Shown piece by piece: positions 42,259 to 64,000 of a stretch of 64,000 nt of DNA. Under the pieces are notes generated by a model that saw only the letters and a list, made by a program, of their open reading frames with translations, did no database searches and was not told the origin of the DNA. Every line of letters starts with the position of its first letter. The first letter of the stretch is position 1. Location: contig JACCGJ010010968.1 in NCBI GenBank assembly GCA_013407085.1, positions 1 through 64,000 on the forward strand. The letters run 5' to 3'. The stretch is from Atriophallophorus winterbourni (Eukaryota > Platyhelminthes > Trematoda > Plagiorchiida > Microphallidae). Made by a program: the position numbers and the translations under genes.

Positions 42259-43758
42259 AATGAGGATATTAGACTTCAGCTTGCAGCAACTAACCCACAT
42301 AAGTCTGCAGGCCCAGACAGTATTCACCCTCAGTTTATTAGAAACTTGGCGCCCGTACTAGCTGAGAGCGTGGGTCGTCTTTCTAACGCATCGCTGGTGC
42401 ATGGAGTTATTCCGAGTGATTGGAAGCTAGCCGATGTTATCCCGATACACAAAAGCGGCAGTCGTTCATCTGTCTGTAATTATAGACCGGTAAGCCTTAC
42501 TGTCATTCTGTGTAAGATCTTAGAGAGGCTGATCAGAGATCGGATCTGCAGGCACTTAGTTGAGTTTAAGTTGCTGGACTCTGCTCAACATGGCTTCCTT
42601 AAAGGAAAGTCGTGCCTAACAAACCTCTTGGGCTTTCTAAACGAGGTCACCAGAAAATTGGATAAGGGCCAACAGGTTGAGGTTTTCTACTTGGACTTCT
42701 GCAAGGCTTTCGACTCAGTGAACCATAGACTGCTCGCTACCAAACTAGGCTATATGGGTATCGTTGGTCCTCTAAGGAACTGGATAGTAGGCTTCTTAAG
42801 CAACAGGTACTTTCGTGTCAGGGTGGGCAGTACGTACTCACCGAAAGTAAGGGTTACAAGTGGAGTTCCGCAGGGATCTGTACTCGGGCCGCTACTTTTC
42901 CTTATCTTCATCGATGACTTGGCAGCGGCGCTTAAGTGTCCCTGCTACATTTTTGCGGATGATGTCAAGTTTATTGGATCACCGAACGAACGTGATTTTA
43001 TTGACGATATTGAAAAGGTTATCAAGTGGTCTGTTATATGGGATCTACCAGTTAACTTCTCAAAAAGCTATCTCTTGTCGAAAGTCGGCAAGAAGCTGGC
43101 GGTAGCTGGCCCAGATGGTACACTTGTGATAACTGGGGTGCCGAGAGTACGCGACTTAGGTATAGAGATTTCTGCGGACTTCAAATGGGCTGATCAATGT
43201 GCAGCTGCTGCACATCGTGCTAGGAGCGCGCTGTTTCGCCTTCGATCAGTTTTATCCTGCAGGTCCCCGGAGGTTTTCATACCGATATACAAGGCTGTCG
43301 TTAGACCTCATCTCGAGTACTGCATTCAAGCTTGGTCACCTTATCTTGAAAAAGATATTGCAAGGCTTGAGGGTGTTCAGCGCCTTGCTACTCGTATGAT
43401 CGAAGGGCAATCAGGTAGATCTTATGAGCAAAGACTATTAAGTCTAGGGCTCTTTTCACTGAAAAGAAGGCGGCTGCGTGGGGACCTGATAGAAACCTTC
43501 AAGATCATGGCCGGTTTTAGTACTGTTCAACCAGGTGAAATGTATGTTCTCGCACCCAATGTGGGTACTCGAGGTCACCCTCTGAAACTGGCCAAACAAC
43601 ATGTCAGGTCTAATGCTCGTAAGCACTTCTTCAGTGAAAGAGTAGTAAGCTACTGGAACTGCCTACCTGAAGATGTCGTGAACTCTAACTCTGTAATGTG
43701 TTTCAAGAATAGACTTGATGCCGTATGGAGCTCATTATTTCCTGCATTTTGCCCCTAA
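42259..43758 (+). CDS. Element J reverse transcriptase, uninterrupted but N-truncated
   Basis: An open frame runs from the element edge (NEDIRLQLAATNPHKSAG) to the stop after SSLFPAFCP, with all RT blocks, including [14 protein letters not shown] and FADDVKFIG. The frame also extends upstream to an ATG at 42178, but that stretch belongs to the 3' UTR of element I. Without endonuclease or promoter, autonomous activity is unlikely. Confidence 0.88.
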   Translation, partial: NEDIRLQLAATNPHKSAGPDSIHPQFIRNLAPVLAESVGRLSNASLVHGVIPSDWKLADVIPIHKSGSRSSVCNYRPVSLTVILCKILERLIRDRICRHLVEFKLLDSAQHGFLKGKSCLTNLLGFLNEVTRKLDKGQQVEVFYLDFCKAFDSVNHRLLATKLGYMGIVGPLRNWIVGFLSNRYFRVRVGSTYSPKVRVTSGVPQGSVLGPLLFLIFIDDLAAALKCPCYIFADDVKFIGSPNERDFIDDIEKVIKWSVIWDLPVNFSKSYLLSKVGKKLAVAGPDGTLVITGVPRVRDLGIEISADFKWADQCAAAAHRARSALFRLRSVLSCRSPEVFIPIYKAVVRPHLEYCIQAWSPYLEKDIARLEGVQRLATRMIEGQSGRSYEQRLLSLGLFSLKRRRLRGDLIETFKIMAGFSTVQPGEMYVLAPNVGTRGHPLKLAKQHVRSNARKHFFSERVVSYWNCLPEDVVNSNSVMCFKNRLDAVWSSLFPAFCP

Positions 43759-43999
43759 TTGAGTAATGATATTGTATTTACCTGGTCTTTGAAATGCACT
43801 AATGTCTCCTCACCTTTGGTGAGGGGAGTTTTTGCTCTACATTCCAGGTAACCATCCTACCAGTAGAAATCTGTAAACCTATTTTGTTTGAAGTGGTGGG
43901 CGTTCTTTTTGGCATACCACCGGAAGAAATCTGGACGCTCGATTGGCGACTCTGCCACATATCGTCCAGTGCAAACTGAACTGAACTGAACTGAACTGA
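42259..43999 (+). mobile_element. CR1-like LINE element J, near-identical inverted partner of C
   Basis: It starts at an atgaggat motif inside the RT N-terminal region, ends with a CTCACC/GGTGAG hairpin (43809-43822) and an (ACTGA)n tail at 43976-43999. The protein frame differs from C at only three of about 497 residues (E/D, G/S, F/S), all near the 5' end. It is 5' truncated and lacks the endonuclease. Confidence 0.92.
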
Positions 44000-44013
44000 T
44001 ACTGATACTCTAG

Positions 44014-45999
44014 TTGATACTCCGTTGCTTAGAGGAGGTTGCTCCATTAACCAGAGATCGTCTCGGCTCCCGTGGCCCTCCTTGGTTTGATAGAGAACTT
44101 CGTACCTGCCTGCGGCAAAGAAAGCGTCTTTGGATTAAATTCAGAACGAGCCGATCGGACGCCCATTACGAAGAATATCGGGCTGTACGGAATCTTTGCT
44201 CAAAATTGAAGAAGGATAAAAGAAGTCGATTCGAGCTTCAATTAGCAAATTCCTCAAAATATAATCCTAAACGATTATTTGCGTACATTCGGCGACGGGT
44301 CAAATCATCGAACCCCGTACCTTCTCTCAAAAATTTGGAACGGGAGGTTATAGAGACTGACACTGGGAAAGCTGAGGTGTTTGCATCGCAATACCAATCA
44401 GTTTACGCAATAGAGCCTACCATATCCTGCAAACAAATATCGCCGACGGAAGTAATGGCCAATTTTGAGATCACGGCTGACATGGTGCGAATCCTCATCG
44501 AACATCTAAAGGTACAGACATCTCCAGGTCCTGATGGTATTCACCCTGCCATATTAAAACCTTTATCAAGGATCATCAGTTCACCTTTAGCCGCTTTATT
44601 CCAAATTTCAATCGATTCGGGACGTCTACCAGAGGATTGGAAAATGGGTATAGTAAAGCCGATGTTCAAAGGTGGGAGTTTATCAGACCCTGTAAATTAC
44701 CGTCCTGTTACACTTACGTCTGTCGTAGGCAAATTGCTGGAACGGATTGTAAAGGATAAGATAGAACAGTATTTGCGCGAGACCCAACAATGCTCGAATG
44801 CCCAACACGGCTTCACGAAAGGCCGCTCATGTATCTCCAATCTACTGACCGCCCGAGAACATTGGTGCAGAAGCCTTGACGCTGGTTTGCCAGTTGATGT
44901 AGTCTTCATCGACTTCAGTAAAGCATTCGACCGTGTTCCACATCAGAGGCTTATTTGGAAACTAAGAATGTCTGGTATAGAGGCTTCGTTGCTTGCTTGG
45001 ATTGAGGATTTTCTTATCGGAAGGCGAAGCCTCGTTGAAGTCAATGGGGCCAGATCTGCATCCTTTATCCCAACTTCTGGTGTACCACAAGGATCCGTTC
45101 TGGGGCCAACCTTGTTCAAACTCTATGTGAGTGACCTTCCCGGTATTCTGAACAGTGGTTGTCTCTTATTTGCAGATGATCTGAAGGTGTGGGCTTCTGT
45201 CACGACGGCCGCTGACGCTTCCCACTTGCAAGATGATTTGAATGCACTTCGGAGTTGGACTGACAGATGGATACTCCCGATTAATGAAAAGAAGTGTGCT
45301 ATCATGCACATCGGGAGCAACAACATGCGACATGCATATCAGTTGGAGGGCCATGGTCTCAGGATAGTTGATGTAGAGCGAGATTTGGGGGTGATGGTAA
45401 CTTCATCCCTCAAAACTGCGGAGGATACTGCGAGAAAGGTCGGTTCTGCCAGCCGCATGTGGTGGGCATTGAGACGATCCTTCTTAGAGATAAATCCCAA
45501 AGTTTTTCAAGTTCTGTATAGCTCTCACGTCAGACCAATATTGGAATTTGGGCTTCCCGTGAACTATCCGTTAACCAAAGGGGAGAAGGATCGTCTGGAG
45601 AAAGTCCAAAGGAGGGCTACCAAGTGCGTGAGGGGTATGTTTCGTATTCCCTATGACGACCGATTGCGGGAACTCAAACTTTTCCCACTGGAATATCGAA
45701 GAATGCGATATGATTTACTGGTCACGCGGAGAATCCTACTTGGATATTACGGAACGGAACTTCAACAATTCTTTTCGGTATCCACGGACTCCAGAACTAG
45801 AGGTCATTCGCTGAAGTTGCAGAAGCGCCGAACGGAACACCTGAAGCCATCGTTTACTCTGTCGACCAGAGTGGTCAATATTTGGAATGCACTCTCCGCT
45901 GATGCAATTGGGGCAGTCACCGAAGAGCAGTTTAAACGCATATTGGACGGTGAACTTCCCGCTATCCTGCGCGATTCGCCTACTCTTTCAGCTCAGTAA
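44014..45999 (+). CDS. Element K reverse transcriptase ORF
   Basis: 661 residues without a stop. Blocks: [117 protein letters not shown] and the catalytic LFADDLKVWA. The C-terminal RRATKCVRGMF and YRRMRYDLLVTRRIL follow. No endonuclease is present, because the copy starts just before the RT linker. The ATG at 44014 may be fortuitous. Confidence 0.9.
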   Translation: MILRCLEEVAPLTRDRLGSRGPPWFDRELRTCLRQRKRLWIKFRTSRSDAHYEEYRAVRNLCSKLKKDKRSRFELQLANSSKYNPKRLFAYIRRRVKSSNPVPSLKNLEREVIETDTGKAEVFASQYQSVYAIEPTISCKQISPTEVMANFEITADMVRILIEHLKVQTSPGPDGIHPAILKPLSRIISSPLAALFQISIDSGRLPEDWKMGIVKPMFKGGSLSDPVNYRPVTLTSVVGKLLERIVKDKIEQYLRETQQCSNAQHGFTKGRSCISNLLTAREHWCRSLDAGLPVDVVFIDFSKAFDRVPHQRLIWKLRMSGIEASLLAWIEDFLIGRRSLVEVNGARSASFIPTSGVPQGSVLGPTLFKLYVSDLPGILNSGCLLFADDLKVWASVTTAADASHLQDDLNALRSWTDRWILPINEKKCAIMHIGSNNMRHAYQLEGHGLRIVDVERDLGVMVTSSLKTAEDTARKVGSASRMWWALRRSFLEINPKVFQVLYSSHVRPILEFGLPVNYPLTKGEKDRLEKVQRRATKCVRGMFRIPYDDRLRELKLFPLEYRRMRYDLLVTRRILLGYYGTELQQFFSVSTDSRTRGHSLKLQKRRTEHLKPSFTLSTRVVNIWNALSADAIGAVTEEQFKRILDGELPAILRDSPTLSAQ

Positions 46000-46117
46000 C
46001 TCCTCGTGAGGAATCTACGCTGAGATAGCAGAGACCCGGGAGGTGAAGCGGCTTTCACGGACTGTAGTCCTCCTGCCGTCTATTCAGAAGAAGAAGAAGA
46101 AGAAGATGATGATGATC
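44020..46117 (+). mobile_element. LINE element K, 5'-truncated with intact RT and (GAA)n(GAT)n tail
   Basis: A third LINE lineage. The 3' UTR after the stop at 45999 is short and GC-rich and ends in GAAGAAGAAGAAGAAG then ATGATGATGATC (46086-46117). The 5' edge follows the gatactgatactctag remnant of element I's tail. Confidence 0.85.
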
Positions 46118-46252
46118 GAAGATTTCAAACGGACTAAAAGAGAAAAGATTTTTATCCATGGTGAGTGTTTCTCTGCAACTTTGCACACGAGCAATTCTAA
46201 ACGTTTGATCAGCTAGTTTTCCATTTACTGTCCTGTGCAAACTGAACTGTAA
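46116..46252 (+). mobile_element. CR1-like LINE 3' stub (L)
   Basis: Reverse orientation relative to A-G: cgaagatttcaaac, ttctctgcaactttg, caattctaaacg, tgtcctgtgcaaactgaact. It matches the reverse complement of element E's 3' UTR and ends in a single tail unit. K's tail abuts its left edge, and it lies about 195 bp upstream of the kinase ATG. Confidence 0.7.
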
Positions 46253-46261
46253 AATCATTGT

Positions 46262-46445
46262 TTGTCTGTTTCATTGCTGTAGGCCAAATATAAACTTTGT
46301 CACGTGCGGATTTCGAAAAGCCTATTCAACTTTCACTTTGTTCAGATAGTCCGCATGGAATTACTTCACAAAAATCGATGATTGCGAAAATATCTACCAC
46401 TAATATCACGTTTATTGCCAATTTAGCGCGTGCTGTACACGTAGT
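46262..46445 (+). promoter_or_regulatory. Kinase 5' UTR candidate with splice-acceptor-like site and uORFs
   Basis: tttcattgctgtag at 46270-46283 is a good 3' splice site, which could serve a 5' UTR intron or spliced-leader trans-splicing. Two upstream ATGs (about 46353 and 46374) open short frames; the second overlaps the main start. An in-frame TAA about 45 nt upstream makes the ATG at 46446 the first usable start. Confidence 0.4.
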
Positions 46446-59419
<12,974 letters not shown>

Positions 59420-59748
59420 AGACGTCCAACATTGCGGTGCTAGCAGTCGGTGCACAAGAATCAGGGATTTCATTTTTTCTTGATAACCTTCTTGGATGAG
59501 GGACCTATTTTTAGCTCGGGTCCATGTGCCCGTTTCTACATCTTTCTTATTCTCGTTTGTTGGATGAATATTCACGAAATAGATAATACAAATGTTTACT
59601 TTAGTAATATAAGAAGTGGCTTCCGTCAAGCGAATTTGTTGGGTTGCTTATACTCACAACGTAGTGATAGCTTAGCCGTCCACATGTACATCTTCTGGAA
59701 AGTTCACTGTCTGTCTCACGAATATGTTTAAGTAGATGTATTTCGAGT

Positions 59749-59754
59749 AATAAA
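59749..59754 (+). terminator. Candidate polyadenylation signal of the kinase gene
   Basis: AATAAA 330 bp after the stop codon, the first canonical hexamer seen on the plus strand downstream of exon 8. The cleavage site is not determinable. Confidence 0.5.
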
Positions 59755-59837
59755 GCTCTATGGCTAAAAAATAAACCCGTTTCAAAAGAAACAAAAATGG
59801 AAAAAAGAAGCAAAAGTATATGGATGCAAACCAGATG

Positions 59838-59966
59838 TGCTTGTTCGTCCACTGTTTCAAGCGCATGCTGATCCTGATCCTACTGTTCCTACCTGATGAG
59901 TGCAAACTCTATGAAACCGGTCGTGGGGTGTGTGTGATGGAAATGCATGCAAATGAGCTTTTCCGC
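59838..59966 (+). repeat. Dispersed repeat R (copy 4, 3' flank)
   Basis: cactgtttcaagcgcatgc, gatcctactgttcctacct, gatgagtgcaaactctatga, accggtcgtggggtgtgtgt, aatgcatgcaaatgagc. Forward orientation, truncated at the right. Confidence 0.7.
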
Positions 59967-60489
59967 ATATGGATGCAAATTATGAAATAATCCTCATGAA
60001 TGAGTTGAAGCGAAGAATGTTTGTTTATATGCTGGAGTAATATTGGAATTGTCTTGTATTTAAGCGTTAATTTTTGAATTAAACATGAGTAATGTATTGT
60101 GGTGCTCACATTCCCATCGCTTACACACCACTACCGGAGTAAGTTTGTGGAATTTTTCAGATCTACTATGAGCGAATTACAAAGAAAACAGTCATGCACA
60201 GAATACAAATACTTGCAGTAATTCAGCTTGAAGAGTGTGGTATCGCCATTATAGAACTGGAGTTCGTGATTTGTAATGCATGACATTTCTAGTGTATGGA
60301 AAGATGTCTAGAATTTGGTGTGTGCCTATAAGATCGCATCGCAAAATGATTCATTAAAGTTATCAGACTTAATCTCACAACACACTCAACGTAAGGTTGA
60401 TTATCAAAGTCATCCGCAAACTTAGACACTCTATGATAGCAAACAAACAAAAGCAAAATAGCTCTTTTATTCATGGTGCTTAGACTATA

Positions 60490-61490
60490 GCAGTGTAATC
60501 TAGAAACGGGCGTCTATATCTGTTCATCCTAAAAGGAAACATCACGGGAAAATAACTTTCAAAGTTCCATCGGAGCACTCCTAGTAGACGGGGCCACGTT
60601 TGTATACCACTTCACATTATAGACCGCTTTTCAAAGTGCTACAAATTTAGAAACATATGTCATTTTCTTCTGTTGTGTCTTACAAAATTTGGTCTGAAAG
60701 CTTGTAACAGGATGAGAGGCTGTGATTCTAACCGAGCTGTATTATCTTGAAACTGTTGATATTTAAATGGCAGTTTTTTGGATAACCGGTTTCGCAATGC
60801 ATTCAGGTAATTCCGTAGCAGAAAACAGACATTGATGCTGCCCATTCGTTATACTTTCATGTCATCAATGGAGAGTCATCTTACCTTCGTTTGTGAAAAT
60901 AAATCGTTCATGTAGATCTGCAACAATATTAATCCTAATGCTGAACCTTTCAAAACACCGCTGATGACATCTATTTGCTTCGGTAATAGGCCATCCATAG
61001 AAACTTTTTACATTTCTCTTTCAGAAGTAGTTTTGTATCATTGCGTGCAGTATTATAAGGATACCTGTAGCTTGTTCTAGCGTAAATCATGATCTAATTT
61101 GTCGAAATCTTAAGGAAAATCGAGCTGCCTGTATGTATACAAACACCAACAGTTGCTACATTCGTCTAAACAATCAAGATTGTTATTAACTCGGTAAAGT
61201 AAAACGTTCGTTGCAAAATCCTTGCTGTAATTAATTTCCATTAAATAATCCCTGCATTAAGATGCGTTTGAAAACTTTTGGACTGAAGAGAGGATTATCA
61301 CCAGTCTGTAATTCCTTATCTCGAAATGACAATACTTTTTGTAAATTCGTTACGTGGAGCAAACGATTAAACATGTCAGAAAAAGGTCCAGACAATTATT
61401 CACGACATGTTTTGAGCAGCAATTGAGTTATCTTGTCTAGCCCTGGAGATTTCTTCGCGTTTAATTCTAGTAAAGCCCACACTATTAACA
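60490..61490 (-). pseudogene. Decayed LINE reverse transcriptase
   Basis: Minus-strand remnants: about 61465-61380 gives KKSPGLDKITQLLLKTC and 61020-60900 gives DVISGVLKGSALGLILL and YMNDLF, in RT order. The 60500-60650 part matches 62730-62850 of the next copy. Many stops. Confidence 0.65.
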
Positions 61491-62189
61491 AATAGGTCTC
61501 TTAAAGTGTGAATGATGGATTTGTTAATGGGACAGTATATCTAGTTGTGATAACAGGTTTTTTGATATTCAAAAAATTTATAAACACAAAAAGCACGTAG
61601 CGTTACAATTACTAGATTAATTTCCAAGTGATGTACTTATCCACTTTAGCAGAGATAGTTCAAGAACTTTGTGCTTTTCAGCTTTTAAGTTGAGCTGTTT
61701 GCTTTTGGTTATAGCATTGTTGAGAAGGATAAATTTTGAAAGGATTTTGCCACATTTTCTGGATCTTAAATAGCGTTTAAACTGAAGCGTTAACTCCTAC
61801 CTCCCGCATACTGTTGTTATGAAATCTCCATTGTTTACGGTTGCAGTCCATGCATACGCGATTAGATGGTTCATTCACGAATTCAGGTGATCAACTGAAA
61901 TTCTTTCGTACGAGATGATTCTTTTTGCTGACAAGATCAACTGGTTTAATTCACTATGTTGTTTTTGATCGCCTTGCGATTTGGATGGTCGGTGTAGAAA
62001 AACCTAACATTCAAAAATCAAAAATACAAGTAGTAAATCTATAAAATGTTACCCACGCTAAACTACAGATTGATCGAAATTTTCTCAATCGCTATGTTCA
62101 TGCACACATAGACACTAAAACACATTAATATTTATACTTCCCGTCCAAGAATTTTTCCACTCTGGTAATAGCTGCAAACGGTATGTCAA

Positions 62190-62900
62190 GATTCAAAATT
62201 CGATATTTATGGTTGAAAAATCAATTAACTTTACAATATACAATGAGTCGAATTAAAGGTACAAATGTATACATAATGTATGGAACCCCATGACTGGGAT
62301 AGTTCATTAATATTTGAAGGAAAAACCATGGTTAGCTCTCATATAGTCCTCAAGATTTGATTCGAATATAGTTAAACTGTCTGAGTTCACCGAAGCGGCC
62401 GGTAGGGAATTCAAAACAAATAAAGATACCTGCAGCAGTTCCGTTTGGAGTGTGGTATTTCCAACATACACCCACGACATCGGAAGCTGCTAGAACTGTG
62501 AATTTGGAATAAGTTATTCTTTGGATGAGAAATGGTAGTAAGGATTTTGTATGCAAGGACAAGATCGCCACGCATTCTGCTTTGTGCAAGTGTTCTGAGT
62601 TCCATTCGTATGAGTCGCCCGACGTTTGTCGTATCTTGAAAACCATAAACAAGCCTAGAAGCCATAGATATAAGCATCCCGGAAGTAAAATATATTTCTG
62701 GAACCATGGTGTCCAGGCTTGGGTAGTATAGTCTAGAACCGGGTTTATAAAGTGTTCATCAGGAGGGGAAAACAACCCAGGGGAAAAAGTCCAAATATTC
62801 GAAGTACCTAGCAGCGGCTTCACATTGTAGACGATTTATCAAACTACCACAAATTAAGACAACGAGGTCCTTTTCTTTCACTATGTACTCACGGATTTGG
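62190..62900 (-). pseudogene. Decayed LINE RT C-terminus and 3' UTR
   Basis: 62823-62340 reads, across shifts, INPVLDYTTQAWTPWFQKYI, SRMRGDLVLAYKILTTISHP and PTGRFGELRQF: the C-terminal part of a CR1-like RT. The 3' side (ttatggttgaaaaatcaatt, aactttacaata) is shared with 63728-63770. Confidence 0.7.
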
Positions 62901-63727
62901 TCTCCGTTCTTGTATGTGTAGGAAAACCCATGATCGCACCCAATCTACATGATCTTAGAATATTGCATTCTCAAGAATCTCACTTGAAATTAACAAAACA
63001 TTTTGATGCAAAATGAATTGACTTCCCGTTTGTGTTTTAGCTTAACGCGCATCTACCCAGACAATGCTTGGCTTATATTGTGGAATAGTCAGCGATCTGA
63101 ACGAATATTTGATATGCTATGACAATTCGGTTGGTAAATATTACTTTGTCTGTTAAAATAAAGAAATTAAGGCCATGAAATCCTGTGAAGTCTAGTGTGG
63201 ATAATATTTTCAATGGTTAATGCATTTGCCAAGCGTCATTCCGTCAATTTTTTAAGACTTCTTGTGGGTTTTCTATGCTGTTCAATTCAATATATAAACA
63301 AACAGCGATGGTGATTCTGTGTTTGTGCACCAACCGTGTTGCTGTCAGCCTACTTTACTTAATTTCGACCAAGTGTGTACATCTCAAGCGCAGCATGTCG
63401 GTTTTTCATGCTCCGTGGCGTTTCAAAAAACTAAACTTTTCGATTCGTGAGGAAAAATCTGTTCAACAGCGCTGACTGAGTTGGGCATTGTAACAAATTT
63501 GTTTTACAGTAACTAAGATTGATTTATCGCGGTAGCCAAAACGTGTACGAAGGTACAGCGGAGCAATCACGCAACACGAGTCAACGGAAATTGAATCAAG
63601 GTCAATCAAATTTAGGTACAGTAAAACAACGTTGTTACAGCATTGCTAGACCAATCTCCGGCAGTTGCATTCTGATGGCGTAATCTACTTTCGGCGCAAA
63701 GAGTGATATCTACTCTCTCACAGCTTT

Positions 63728-64000
63728 CAAGATTCAAGATTTATGGTTGAAAAAGTAATTAACTTTACAATAACCACAGGGTGGAAATATATATATAAAT
63801 ATAAATAAAATCAAAATCAATGGGACGATGATAGCTTATTAATAGTTTAGGGCAAAATTCGGATTAGCTCTCGTATAATCGTCAAGTTTTGATTTGAATA
63901 TAGATAAAATGTTTGAGCTTATCAAATCGGCAGGTAGGGAATTCCAAGCAAAGCACACACGTACCGAATAAAAATACCTGCGGCAGTTCTGTTTGGAATG
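63728..64000 (-). pseudogene. Second copy of the same LINE 3' end, cut by the window edge
   Basis: tttatggttgaaaaagtaat, taactttacaata, then 63895-64000 matching 62370-62450 (ggcaggtagggaattc, ataaaaatacctgcggcag, ttctgtttggaatg). Confidence 0.7.

Larger units (their letters stand above)
59420..63727. other. 3' flank of the kinase gene outside listed repeats
   Basis: 59420-59837 is probably 3' UTR. 59967-60489, 61491-62189 and 62901-63727 show no gene. A short block at about 60090-60130 (attgtggtgctcacattccc) also occurs near 9770-9800, so another dispersed repeat is present. Confidence 0.5.

Overview
This window comes from a repeat-rich eukaryotic genome, most likely a digenean trematode (fluke). 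The evidence is spliced genes mixing 33-43 bp micro-introns with multi-kilobase introns, and a repeat load of RTE elements with (GAT)n tails, CR1-like LINEs, a Penelope-like relic and Ty3/gypsy relics. I did not assign a species. No prokaryotic feature, CRISPR array, tRNA or rRNA gene was recognised.

Layout. (1) 1-11316, minus strand: the 5' six exons of a SPOP orthologue (MATH-BTB substrate adaptor of cullin-3 ubiquitin ligase). Exons are 11316-11188, 11144-11023, 10988-10834, 10793-10666, 7165-6301 and 1772-1009; the 3' end lies beyond base 1. All junctions keep frame and rebuild a conserved MATH domain. Exons 5 and 6 place about 420 extra residues inside the first beta-hairpin of the BTB domain. 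The two long introns hold RTE 3' ends, a Penelope-like GIY-YIG relic and a short interspersed repeat called S here. (2) 11317-22850: no host gene recognised; S repeats, a minus-strand RTE endonuclease/RT fragment and two Ty3/gypsy relics, one with a 3' LTR. (3) 22849-46252: a 23 kb nested array of CR1-like LINEs (called A to L here) and a third gypsy relic. A (22849-27756) is nearly full length. C (31341-34333) and J (42259-43999) are almost identical and inverted. K (44020-46117) has an intact RT ORF. (4) 46446-59419, plus strand: a complete eight-exon MAPKAP kinase 2/3 gene encoding 343 residues, with a 9 kb first intron. (5) 59420-64000: 3' flank with decayed minus-strand LINE RT remnants.

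The two host genes are in unrelated pathways (CUL3 ubiquitination; p38 MAPK signalling) and are transcribed away from each other, with the retrotransposon block between them. The kinase start codon is only about 200 bp from the last LINE stub. Most of the interest lies in the SPOP BTB insertion, a ~115 bp duplication flanking an RTE insert at a SPOP exon end, and the structure of the LINE array.
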